Origin: Struthidea cinerea
Lineage: Eukaryota; Chordata; Aves; Passeriformes; Corcoracidae
Direction: 5' to 3'
Assembly: GCA_013397865.1 (NCBI GenBank)
Contig: VZTI01002349.1
Coordinates: 98,969 to 162,968 of the forward strand
Length of the DNA stretch: 64,000 nucleotides
Numbering within the stretch: position 1 is the first letter of the stretch; each line of letters opens with the position of its first letter. Below the pieces are notes generated by a model. The model saw only the letters and a list, made by a program, of their open reading frames with translations, searched no databases and was not told where the DNA came from. The translations under genes were made by a program, and so were the position numbers. Shown piece after piece: positions 11,378 to 23,656 of this stretch.

Positions 11378-14300
11378 CTGCAAGAAAACGGTATTATTCC
11401 TTGGCAGTGCACTTGTGTGAGTTTCTACTCAGGACAGGATTCAAGTCACTGGTAGGAGTGACAACGAGCCTCTGCTAAACCCCGTTTAACCAGTAGATGG
11501 CAGAACTTAAATCTTTGGTTTACTACTGAACCCGAAGTTCAATAAACATTACTGCAATTCTGTGAAGACTCATTTAAAGAAAGACAGTTGAGTAAACCAG
11601 TGCTAAGACCAGAAGCAAATTATAATATATTTATTAAAATCTGACAACCACAGAATTTCCTTTAGAGGATGTACAATCATCTAATTAAAGAGGGAGATGC
11701 AGCAGGCCCTCACTAAGTTCAGTAACCGGAATCCACTCTGATATTTCTGAGAGGTCTTCTGAGAGCTGTCAAACTCTCTATTTTCACACTTGTACTCCTG
11801 TTGCACATTAGCTATTTGAACAGCTTAAAACAGTCATGACTGACAATGAAAACTCAGCATGAACTCCTTCATGAGCCACCAAATATACTTTCCTGTACTC
11901 AGGACAAGCTGCAGGCCATAACCTGCAAGCTACCATCTCACCAGTTCGTCAGCTCATTCACAGATGGCTTCCTGGAGTGCAACACTTTTACTGAGTGTTG
12001 AACTCATATGAATATATAGATTCATATGCTCTGTAGAACATAGTATGTTAAATGATACACCATTAAGCGCTGCTTATAGGGACACAGCACACCAGAGTAA
12101 ACCTCTCCAGACCTTTTCATTATACTGCAGAGAGCCAGGAAAAGCAGGATACATGCAGACACTTCTTTTTGATGACAGCTCCAAAGCTCTGGGTCCTGTA
12201 GACTGCCAGCTCAAGTTTATTGCCTCCCCATCAGCCCTATCCTAGTCCAGTTTGAGATTGCAGCAATCCTGTGATTGCAGCAATCCTGTGATTGCAGCAA
12301 TCCTGTGATTGCTGCAACCTCAGTGATCAGCTGAGCCTTCATGGAAGATTGCTACAACACTGAAGTCTACTGCTGTATGTTAAGGCTTTATTGGCTGTAA
12401 TAAGCTGAAAGCTGTCTCTTGGGAATTCAAAGCATTTGTAACTTCTTGATAGGATCAGAAAGAGTGAAATATGTTTAGAGACACAATAGTGAAGTCAGAT
12501 AGGAATTGAACAGATATGATATGTTCCCTGGACTTCTGGGACATTGGTGAATAACGTCAAAGAACACTCCAGAAGGAATCTGATGTTAGACCAAGCTTCT
12601 TGTAAATGGATTTCAGCAAGACAGAAAGGACAAAGGACTGACACATAGTTCCTCATCTGCTGTGAAATAATTTCATGAAAAACCCTAAAAACACTAGGAT
12701 GCACATGACTGCAATATGAAAGGCATTGTTACTCCTATTTGCATCCATCTTCACTGCAAGAACAGAAAATAATTTTTTAAAATCTTGATTTAACACAATG
12801 CGTGATTGTCCAAGAAAACTGTTGGACATCCTTGCAATCTGATCCTAAACCCAAGAACCCATTTCAGTAAACATCTTCCTTACAAACAATGGATCTAATA
12901 TAGTTCTCACCTCCTGACAGTCTTGGGAGAAAGGCAAGCCCACACATTTTTAGTCATCCGCTAAATAAGACACATTATTGTAAACTCAGCTCCACTGAGA
13001 AGAATGACAGCCTCAAATACTCAAATGCTGGAAACACCAGCAATAACATTCAGACAGCATTGCCATAAACCCTTGAATGAACAGCCTGTCTTCCAATCCC
13101 ATTATGGCCTCTGTTTCCTTACACAGAACCAGTAGAGACTGAAGCAGTTCTGCCTCTCTTTCTGGGATATAAAATCTTCCCTTCTACCTATCAACCTCAG
13201 GGGCCTTTCCTCCCCACAGAACAGAAAGTACGAACCTTGCAGATACTCACTGGGAGAAGTCAGAGCTGATGTATGGATTTCCCATTTCTGTTGCTGACCT
13301 GCTGTTTTCACTAGTCTTTGCTTTTTATCCAAGAGATTTTAGGTCAATCAGATTTTGCAGCAATTGCTTTGGTATCTAGGTATAAAGGATTTTATTAATG
13401 ATTCAAAACTTACTGATACACGTGGGCCTTGGAAGTCTGTTCTGTTAGAAACAACAACAATAAAGTTAAAATTTTTAAATTTTATTTTTAAAGGAAGTGA
13501 CCCAGAGAGTCATTACAGGACTTAATCTCATGAAGAGGAACTTACTTGAAATGCTTTTATTACTATTAATTAAACATACACAAAAATAAAACTTCTATCA
13601 AATAATGAAACACCTAAAGCTGTAAGGAAAGCACTAAGAGGTTTTAGAAATTGTCTGGTTTTTCATACCATCAGAGTCATCTACTGTTTTGTGGTGTCAT
13701 GTAGAAACATGGACTTCCACCTTTAAGAGCTGAAAGCCAAACTACAGCCATAACTGTATTCTGCCAAACTCAGTCTTAGGAACCTCTCTGGCCAAAGGTT
13801 TGAAAAATATATTATGAATTAATGTCCAGTTCCATGTTAACCATTTGTTAAAGCAAATCATATGTTCTAAAAACGAATACAATTCTAAAAGAATAACTTA
13901 GTGCAAGTGAATTACTCCATGTGGTATTTATGCTGAACAGAAAGCAGGCCAACATGGAAGTGATTTTGAGCAATAACTCAGAAGTACTGTATGTTGTAGA
14001 TTACAGGCTATTTAGAGGTATCAGGTCACAGAATAGCAGGTTTTACTACAGAGGGCCCCTAGAAGTCTTAATTGTTCCAGTGTAGCAAGTATGCCAAAGC
14101 CAGGATTTCTGTATTTAGTTTAAAAAAAAAATAAAAGATCCTACTCAATGTATCTTGTTTGCTAGATCTTGGGGTCTTTCTCACTGATTTCTCTTGGTCT
14201 GACAGTTCCAGCTGGACAATTAATGCAGGCAGGAGGATCTGGCAGCACAGGTCAGTGTGCAGGTATCCAACCCACAACCAACCAGGTGAGACATCATGGG

Positions 14301-14599
14301 CATCTTCTATGTTTCATCCTTCTTTACAGGTAGAGCTAAGCACTTCTATTTTCATTCACCAGAGACTTGCTCGTCTGCAGCAAAGCCAGCAAGTAACTCA
14401 GTTTGCTCTTAGCCTGAGCTTTCTTCAGGTAAAAACAAAACATTACTGGTCTTGTTTTACTCCACCTCTCAGTGGTTAGCATGTCTCCTAGCCAGCCAAG
14501 ACCTTTCCAAGACTTGCAGAATATTTACATTCCTTCCATGCAACTCCTCTTCACTATGTATATAATTATTTTCCTGGAATTGGATCCTGTCTGACCATC
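11378..14599. other. Intergenic, no gene recognised
   Basis: Mostly AT-rich. It includes a 17-bp minisatellite at 12256-12318 (listed separately). Some splice-like signals are present on the minus strand near 11.7 and 12.9 kb, but the implied exons are too short to support. Confidence 0.45.
12256..12318. repeat. 17-bp tandem repeat with palindromic unit
   Basis: Three exact copies of GATTGCAGCAATCCTGT (12256-12272, 12273-12289, 12290-12306) are followed by a partial diverged fourth. Each unit contains the perfect inverted repeat GATTGC-A-GCAATC. Confidence 0.85.
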
Positions 14600-15360
14600 C
14601 AGGAACCATTCTGGCAGGCACATTCAGACCATGTGAGCTGGAACAGAGGTCATTTCACAATGGGTGGCTCCACTGAACTGTCCGGTGCCCTGTTTGACTC
14701 CCGACGTACCCCACTCTCACCCAGTCAGACCAGGTTTCCTTATGGGCTGGATCCCAGGTTTCTCACGACAGAGTCTCAGACTCCTGGATTCTTACAATGG
14801 TTTAATCATGGTGCAGTGACAAAGTAACAGCTCAAGCTGGTGTCTCCGAGGAGGGACCCTGAGTAAAGCAAACCCTGGCCTTTTATAGCCTCACAGCCTA
14901 AGTGTGTTAAAGTTGGGGGTATTCCAGCTGAACCATTGGCTCCTGCGGTGTCTCTCAATGTCTGCTCGCCTGGCTGGGCCACAGGGTCCTGCATCCTTTG
15001 TTGGGTCAATGCCAGTTCCTGGCCTCTTACTTCTAGCTCCTGCTATCCAGAGCTCAGCCTGCAGCTCCCACTGCAGCTGCACCGTGACTACCAGCACTGA
15101 ATATATTCCTCAACATTATTCATGCCCAAACCGTGTACTGTTCTACTGGGAACACGCTGGGCACTGATAAACGCTCCACAGCACTCAGCTATGGGGGTGA
15201 TGTAAATTATGTACTCTAGGATGTCCTGTACTCTGATACTGTTCTTTAATATTGACGTCATGATATTGATCTTGACCAGCTTGTAAGTAACAGCTTGTTT
15301 CTGCCAACAGCCAGGCCAGTGAGCTCTCCCCCTGCCTAGAGAAACGACAGGAGTTCCCAC
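14600..15360 (-). mobile_element. Retroviral LTR-like segment (minus strand), unclassified
   Basis: On the minus strand a TATAAAA box (complement of 14881-14887) is followed about 80 bases later by an ATTAAA poly(A) signal (complement of 14801-14806). This is the spacing of the U3-R region of a retroviral LTR. Composition differs from the flanks. Termini, target-site duplication and primer-binding site were not identified, so boundaries are approximate and the class is inferred. Confidence 0.4.
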
Positions 15361-15409
15361 TCACTGCACTGCCACGAGGATGAGGCTGCAGTCCTGTGTG
15401 TCAGGTGGT

Positions 15410-16450
15410 GTCCCGAGCGACACCGGTTTGCTTCCGGGCCCGGGCTTCACTGACAGCACCTCTGGACTCCTCCGAAGCCTGAGCAAGCGCTCGGGCTAGG
15501 AGCACGTGGCGCACTTACGGCCGGCACAAGGCACATCACAGGCCACAGCCCGCTGCCCATGTCACGGTGCCCGTCTCTCCGATGGCTCTGCACACAGCAG
15601 ATCTGACCTTGACCTCGGTACCACCCTCCTACCCACCCCTCTACACTCACAGCGCTCTCTCTCCTCCTCCCCCACCCAGGGAAAGGGGCTGGCCCAGGAA
15701 AGCAGCGGCTCTCTGCGGAGCCGGGGCTGCGGGCAGGAAGGGGAAGCCCGCCTGACCCGCGCCCCCGCCGCCCGGCTGGCCATCCGCTCGCTCGTCCTTC
15801 CTCCCTCCCTTCCCGCCTCCCTCTCCAGCGGCTGGCCGCCATCCCACCGCCGCTCTGGCCTTGGGCCGTGGGGCGGAGCCCGCCCGCCACCGCCCCTCCC
15901 CTCTCCCTGTGCCCGGCGGCCCCTGACGGCGAGCGGCGGCGGTCTGTGCTCCTCGGTCCACGGTGAGTGCGGGCCCCCGCCGCCCTGCTTCTCTGCCGCC
16001 CGGCGCGGGCGGCTCGGGTGCCTGGGAGCCGCTTCCCCGGCCGCGGCGTGCCCATTCCCGACGGCCGCGGGGAAGGTGGCGGGGTGGAGGGGCGCCCCTC
16101 GGGGCAGAGCAGGGACGAGTGCGGGCCCGGGTAGAGGGCGGGGACCGCCGGCTGGCGGGGCCCGGTGGCGGCACGGGCGATCCTGCCGTCGTCTCCCGGC
16201 CCCGGCTCCCTCGGTGGGGGCTGGAAAGGGCCGTTGGATGCTGCGGAGGGAAGGCGGCTCTGGCGGAGCAGCCCCGGCGAGGCACCATCTCGTAGCAGCG
16301 GCGGCAGCAGCAGCGGCAGGCTGTGCGGCCCCCGCCGCAGCTCCAGTCCCCGGCTGGCGAAATCGGGTCTCTCCAACACTCGGCTTGGGGCCGGCTCACA
16401 GCGGGTACAGGGGACGGCTTTTGCAGAGCGGAGAAAGAGGAATGGATTTA
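15410..16450. promoter_or_regulatory. ACO1: CpG island, ACO1 promoter
   Basis: About 1 kb of very GC- and CpG-rich sequence, including many Sp1-type GGGCGG/CCGCCC boxes (for example GGGGCGGAGCC near 15870), surrounds non-coding exon 1 of ACO1. No TATA box is evident at the likely start, as is usual for housekeeping CpG-island promoters. The long open frames on both strands (333 and 350 codons) result from lack of AT-rich stop codons and are not genes. The island could also fire leftwards. Confidence 0.75.
15900..15962 (+). other. ACO1: ACO1 exon 1 (5' UTR), start approximate
   Basis: A consensus donor (CCACG|GTGAGTGC) at 15962/15963 sits in the CpG island upstream of the first coding exon, which itself opens with 24 non-coding bases after its acceptor. 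A non-coding first exon joined over an 11.9-kb intron is the expected structure. The transcription start is not visible, so only the 3' edge is firm. Confidence 0.55.
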
Positions 16451-19400
16451 GCTCGAGAAGAGCGGGCGTGGAAGAGAAGTTACGCTGCCCTGTCCTCATC
16501 TAGATGAAGTTTGAACATTAATTTTCCTCCTGGAACTACTCGAGCCTTGTCTGTTGGTATTTCAGTAATATGTAAATAGTAGAGGATAGTGCAAAGTGTA
16601 CATATCAAGCAGCTCCTCTGTGCTGCAGAAAAAGTCAGTAGATCTGCAACATAAGTGGGACGAGGAAAGGATGGAAGAAAAGAATTGGAAGGTGATGCCT
16701 GTAAAGTGTCAGGTTTTAATAATTTTGGGTGACAAAATAATCTGTTTCACGTTCATGGCACAGACAGCAGGTGCAGGTGTTCTGTAACAGTCGTGGAGGT
16801 CGTAGTGCAGGTGCAGATATTTGCCTTCTAATTTACTTTGACTTAGGACTGTGGCTGTGGAGATGCCCAGTTTCAGTATCTAGATTAGGTATATGTTTGG
16901 ATTGGTCCCTGCTTATGCTCAGCACGTTTCCATGTTTCGTAACACCACCATAGTTTTCATTTATTTTTTAACTGGAAGTTGTACTTTGATATTTGATTTC
17001 CACCTCTAAAGCTAGTGAAGGTAGGGGGAGGGCGATAAAGGGGAAGACGGAGAGGTCTGGACTTGAGTATTTTTTAGTATCGGCAGGAAACTTGGTCTAA
17101 AACAGAGGATTCTCTCTTCAAACAACTGGGATTGAATTAATATCTCTGAGCACTCAGTGCTGTTGCTATTGTTCAGACCGGCTTTATCAATCCACAAAAC
17201 CGAAGTAAAGGAAGACCACCCTAGAGAAATATTAACACTGGAATGTTTATTTAGTAATGCTTTGCTTAAAAGCAATTGTACTTCATCAGAATGTCCTAAT
17301 AAACTTCTGGGGATTGTTACTGCTTCAAAGAAAGTAAGAGGAGTGTAGTGGGCATAGACTAGGAAGTGCGGCTGAGTCTTGTGCCTTCCAGGATCTGTGG
17401 TGTGTGTGAAGAGTTATTAGGAAAATTATCAATACTTTACTCATCTCAGACTTTACAGAGGAGATTCCTGGAGGAGCTTTCCACATAAAAAGAAGTCTGA
17501 TCACTTAGCTGTGCTTTACAGAGTATATCATGTAGACTATTGCTGAATTGAAAAGACCATAGGGCTTTCAAACTGCAGGTTTTTGTCATATCACATTTGT
17601 AATTTAGCAGGTTTCTTTCTCTCTGGTTGTCTTTGGCCAGAGGATGATACACTCCAACTTTGATATTATTTGGTGAAGCTTTTATAGTAATGGTGGAAGA
17701 GCCAAAACAATAAATGCAGAAAATTAGAAAAGAAATAATATTTGCATAGTAAGAAATGGAGCAAATCTCTTTTGTAGTGTTTTCCAGCATAGACTCTCGC
17801 TGCAGAATTTTACCATGTAAGAGCTGGAACTTTGCTCCCTCCTTGGAGTAACAATCCACTTAAGCTAAGCAGAAAGATATGAATTGAAGAGTGGTCCCTT
17901 TGTGTGTTGAAATATAGAGACGGTAGAGAGGAGTTTTAATTTCCAGTCTGCTCTTGTTTGTGTGAAAAGGAGATAAATTTTTTTCAGGGTTTTTGCCTTC
18001 AGTGCTGCCTTAGGGATTGGTTAATTCAGAAGATTTCCTCTAGGTATTTGGCACTTCCGTGGAAGAATTGGGACATCTCACAGCTGTAGGATCAGAATTC
18101 TGGATGCTTGTGAAAGCGGGTGTTAATTTTGGTTGTTTGGGTTTTTTTTTGTTTACCCTTTTTGTGTGAAAACTGTTATGAAAAAGTTGATTTAAAAATG
18201 TTTGGTGGAACTTAATTTGCCTCCACAGGGAGCTTGGCCAGTAAACTCTGCTAACAGCTAGTTCAAGTTCATGAAATTGTATCAGACACACACTTGTTCT
18301 GCTTACAGACTGAAGCTGTGGGTGTTTATAAGCTGGATTCATCTACATGAGTAGTTGAATAACTGCTGAGATTGTAGGCAGCAGTTTTTGGTGTGAGAAA
18401 ATTATTTCAAGACCACAAATGCAGGATTTGTCTTGAAATAGTGTAAAAAGTTAGGATGTTCCCCCCACAGTGTCAGATTATTTCACAACAGTAGTAATCC
18501 TCTCATGAGTTCTTCATTCTGAAAGGAATCCTTCCACCTACATACCTCTGGTAGCTCTGAAACAGTTCAGATTTCAAGTTGCAGAAAAGGAGTTTTAGAG
18601 GTGCAGAGAGAGCAGTTTATAGAGCTGTATAATGGTAATGGCATGAGTACAGCGCTGATTCACAATACTCTCATTTTATTTGCCTTTCCCATGCACCTCT
18701 GCTGCATTTCTTCAGCCTTCACAGGAGCTTTTTGAAACTAACAGACCAATACTGAGATGTCTTTTAATCCTGCCTTCTGAAATTGAACCAAAATTTCAGA
18801 CCAAATCTTTCTACACACGTTCTGTATTCCACACTTCTTGCAGCGCTTCCATGTTGGTTTTGGGTTTTTTCTAACACTGAAAGCTAGTTCTTTGTTAAAA
18901 CTGGTCCAAGCTGCATATTTGTTAATGAACAGTCTAGGAGTACAAGCATAGGGTAAAAAAGCAGCAAGTTTGTATAGAGGTAGGAAGTAGGTTAAAGTTC
19001 AGAGTTGCTCTTTCACGAGGTGGGAAAAAAAATATCAACACTTCATTTTTCAGTGTTTGGTAGTCTCCAGATAAGCTTCCCTTTATTCTCAGGCATAACA
19101 CTGCTCATTCTCCTGTAGCAAAAAAAGGAAAATTAGTCTCTACTTTTAACTGGGATACTCAGTGGTGAGTGTGCTGACAAAGCATTCCCTTAACATTTAC
19201 ACCTGCTTAATTATGATCTGGATTTTCTTAAGACTAGATCACATTTCAGAGGCTGTCTGAGAGCACATGAGAGCACACTACATACTTCTGCTTGCCGGGG
19301 TTACCAAAAGCTGGTGAGATCTCTACGAGGGAAGTGTTTTGACAGTCCCTCTAAGCTGTAAGTGCACAACAACTGTGTTGAAGTGAGGGGGGACGTAGCA

Positions 19401-22400
19401 TTTGGCTTTCTGGAAGGATAACTTGAGGGGGTTTAATATCTACATCTTGGAACTGGGCACGCATCTAAACTTCCACCTCACTTGGAGCAGGAGTTACTTT
19501 AAGACCTAAATGTTTGATTTCACAAACTTGCTCTCTGACCTAAACTTTCAGTTCCAGTATGTGCAATACAGCATTGCTAACAAAGTGAAATGGTCAGAAT
19601 ACTTATGACAGCCTGTTAGATACAGAGATTATAGGAATATGCAATTAGCAACCTGTTCAGTGCATTGGTAGTTTAGCACATTATGGTTCTGAATAAATAA
19701 ATATTTTAGCATTGCAGTCAAAAGTTTCAGCCAGCAGGAGAAAGCAGGAAAATCTGCAATCCAAAGCTCTGTTTGTTCCAGTACAGTGTTCCTCTTGAGC
19801 ATTAAAGTTGAAATGGGCTCCCTGAAACTTTGCCTAGACATTGTTTAAAAAACCCTCCGTTTTGTATTACTACGTTTTTTCCAGTGTGGAATACTAGTGT
19901 AGTTTATAGCATCAGAATAGTTGCTCAGTCATCAAATTTTTAGTGGCCTTCTCTTTAAGGATCTGTATGTAATGATGGACTTTTCTGTGTAATGAAGAAA
20001 CACAAAGATTCTTTCTCCAGTCTCTTTAACCACCACTCAAATCTCCTCGCTGTTAGCAGCAATGCAACGGTGTATTTGTTACATAGTGGCCTTATCTGCC
20101 ACAGGTAGAGTAAGGGTTAAATAATAAGAGCTTCTCCAAATCAAAACAAGAAACCTGTGTTTATTGCAACAGTAATTGCACTCATCTGTTCTTTGTACAT
20201 CCAAAAGTAATTATAGCATTTTATATTTTTATAAAACAAGACTCTTCTTGTTCTACTTCTGGTGTTGAAGGCTGTTATAATGCCATTTTTTGGTGGGTAG
20301 ATGAGTTTTTTTGTTGTTGTGTTGTCGTGTGTATGTTCATCTCTATCTGTCTGTCCATTTACCCAGGATAATAAAAACATTTTTCTTAGGCCACTTGGAT
20401 ATTTAAACTAAAAAAAAAGTCTTTTTTAGGATTTTCCTTCTAAACTGACCTGAGTTATGGATGGATTTACTTAGCGAAGTTTTACTACTTTGAACATCTG
20501 ACTGATACTGAAAAGGTTGCCCTTCCATATCAAAAATACAGGCTTCTGTCAACATGCTTAACATGGGTATTCTCCTTCCTTGGTTTTCAGGCAAGGTAGG
20601 CATGCACAGAACATGCTGCAATTCCCATATGATGGAACTTCCTACCTGATGGACCTGCTTAGCGATCTTTATTCATGGCTATGCCATCTATAAGTTAGGT
20701 AAACTGGAAGTAGTCATCAGCATTTCTAATGAAGCCCCATTGCTGAGTAGAATGTGAAAAACCATGAGAAGAGCTGTGTAAGTTTTAGGGGCTCAGGGGA
20801 ATTGAGCAATAGCCCTTAATTAAAGAAGTGCTGTTCAGCTAGATGTAACTGCTAGTAATGCCATGAAGTGCATGCTCAATGTTGTGAAGAAAAATTTATA
20901 ACTCAGTAGCCTGCCTCTCTGCTTCAGCTCGCGTTAGATTTTTTTAAGTTGCTTGCTTTTGCTATTTGGAGGTGCTTGTTGCAAACTTGGCAGCTAAATA
21001 CAGATACATACAATGGCAGCCATTTGAGTGGACAAAACCAAGGGAAGTAACTTATGGGAGTAGGAGCGATAATTGCAATGGGAAGTGGTAAGATCAGATT
21101 CAGCATGGATGGAAGATGCTGCATTTTTTCAGGTAAGGTCATGAATGTTGCCTAGGTCCTGCCTTATCACCAGGCAAGGACTTTTATCATGGTGGTCCTG
21201 CCAGCTCATGTCTTCTTTTCCCAGTTTTCAGTTGGAAGTTTCATCACAGAAACATTATATTTTGTCATGTTTCTTCACAAATTTCCTGCAAGTACCAGCA
21301 AGTCTGAGCCTTCCCCTTTTTCTTGATGACTGATAAAATAGCATCTTTGCTTTGCCTGAGTGTAATCTTTTTTAGCATTTTTAGAGTCTGGTAAAATGTT
21401 CAAATTAAACTGCTTCTTTGCTGAGTGTGTGCTTCCCAGTGGTGGCCAAGAATTTACCCACTTTTTAGGAAAAAGAACATTTACTACTTGAAATCTGTTT
21501 TAGTTAAGATATTACGTGTTTAGTTTTATGAAGAGATGTCTAAAATTAACCTCTTAACATTAATAATGTAGGCACCCTTTCGTAATTGGAAAGACAGCAG
21601 CTAAGAAACCAAAGATGGAATAGAAAAAGCAATTGTGGAAACATGTTCCCTTTCTCCAAGTGGCATTAAATATATATCTGTACTAAAATGCTGAATAACC
21701 GTGGCTGTTCTGTTCCTAATTTATGTCCTGAAGCTTAGACGGAAGTTGTCTCATCCAGAGCCTTTTTTCCTTTCTGCAGGTCAAACAAAATAACCTGTGT
21801 CCTTGGTTTGTCCTCAGGCACTTCTGTAATAAATGTGATTATTACTAATCATGAGTCTTTTGTAAACATTTGTGTCATGTACTACAGAAAGAGCATGATT
21901 TGCCGTCAGCATGTATTTTAGCGGGAAAGTACTCTGTGTGGCTACAGTTTTCTCTTTTTCTGGATGGTGAGAGATGAGTGGGAGACTCTAATATCCCTAA
22001 AAAACCGCAAACTAATAAATACGATTGATAGTATGGATCTGTTTACAACCAATGAGTGTAAGTGTAGCCGTGCTATTTAAAAATAATCTCTTTTTTTTGT
22101 GATGTGGAAGAGATTGTTGCTTTTAGTCTTGACTAGCTCTATTCTGTTTCACTGTCGGCTCTAAAGAGAATAGAATAGTATGTTAATAAAGGGATGTCTA
22201 GAACAGTTTTCAGACTTTTTCTCAGGTATAGTGAGAAGCTAAATACAGTATTTCCCTCTCTATGATCTTCATGAGATAATTTCTGCAAATGAAAATTTAT
22301 GGGATATATTATGATGTTTTCTCAATGCCATTAATTTCAGTAAAATATATTTGTTGTCATTGTCCCAAGTTTCTCAACTGCTTTTAAAGTGAAGTAGAGT

Positions 22401-23525
22401 CAAGGAGTCACTGTCAATCAAGCATGTGCTTTAAACTGAGCTAAGTCGTTTTCCAGTCAATAATGTTGTGATGTGGCCAGTGCTGTGTTTATGTTAGATA
22501 CTCAGAAAAGTTACAACAGCTGAAGATCTGAAAGCGCACATGCAACATACATTGAAGTCTCCCGTGAATGTTCTTTTTTTAAAGAAAGAAAAGATTTTAA
22601 GTTACTTACTTAAATCCTTTTTGTGGAGATCCACGTGAGACTTTAATATTCTTTGAATGTATCTGACTTACTTGATTTACTAATAGGAGAAGGCAAGGAA
22701 AGAGGATGGACAGACACCTTTTTCCATCTGTCCCCTTGGACTTGTGCATCTTTCTTATGTCGTGATCATCTAATGGCGTGACCTTCAGGACACCACAGAG
22801 ATCCCCACAGACACTACAGCCTGTAGGCATCTTCGCAGTGATCTTCTGGTGCTAGTTAACATCTGAGATCTCATGGTAAAAGCTGAGTTTGCTGGCACAC
22901 TCAATACAGATGAAGTGAGGAATGTTGTTGTACTAAGATTTTATTTGTTTGAAAGCTTTTTTAGAGCATCGCAATGTAAAACTTGAGTTTCCAGAGAAAT
23001 TTGAACTGTCCTGTGTCATATGTAGGGATACAAACAGCAAGAGACAGCTGTTGTGGCCAAGGGTTCATTCTCTACTCTAAAGGGCAAGATGTTGCATTTG
23101 CAAAAAACAGCTTCCTTTTTTTATATTTGGAAAGTTACAGCCTTATCCAAATAAATTTGCCCCTCCCGGTATTCATGGTTATAATCTTTCTGCACTTCTG
23201 CTTCTCTGGGGAAGAGAGTAAAAATAGAAATCAGATTTTCTGTGGTGAGCTGATGTGCAGTCTGGGTGAATTGAGGCATATTCTAACAAGAGATTGAGTG
23301 TGGTGGCACAGTAATGAGCTACTGCATTGATGTAACAAGGTGAGTGGAAAGCAATATTGATAGCTACAGAGTTCAGATTTAAAGATGATCAGCATAAGTG
23401 TGGGCCAAATCGTGGGTGCTCTCAGAATTTTAACAGTAGGCACTAAGGAGGGGCTGAAATAAAGCTGTTGTTTGTCTGGTACACTTCATACAAGTCATGC
23501 AACCCATTAAGAAAGTTCCAGTACC

Positions 23526-23656
23526 CTGAGATTAGCTCCCTTGGTCAGAGCATGGTGCTAAAAATGCCAAGGTTGTGGATTAGAGCCCCGTATGGGCCAT
23601 TTACTTGGACTTGGTGATCCTTGTGGGTCCCTTCCAACTCATAATATTCTCTGGGT
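23526..23656 (+). repeat. tRNA-Ile-derived SINE with CR1-like tail (TguSINE1 type)
   Basis: The 5' part is a decayed tRNA-Ile gene: TAGCTCCCTTGGTCAGAGC (box A region) from 23533, then GGTGCTAAAAATGCCAAGG across the anticodon arm, then a mutated box B and a ...CCCCGTATGGGCCA end near 23599. It is followed by a CR1-like tail (gatccttgtgggtcccttcc). This tRNA-Ile plus CR1-tail structure is the one described for TguSINE1 in passerines. It is mutated and not a functional tRNA. Confidence 0.75.

Noticed and set aside
11701..12960. Short minus-strand exon-like segments near 11.7 and 12.9 kb
   Set aside because: They are about 50 bases each, with weak pyrimidine tracts or arguable frames, which is too little to support.
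15447..16507. Open frames of 350 codons (minus) and 333 codons (plus) in the GC-rich block
   Set aside because: Both strands are open in several frames because the CpG island lacks AT-rich stop codons. The peptides are low-complexity R/P/G/A/S with no known domain.
23526..23599. A functional tRNA-Ile gene
   Set aside because: Box B and the arms are mutated and a CR1-like tail follows, so it is a SINE copy.
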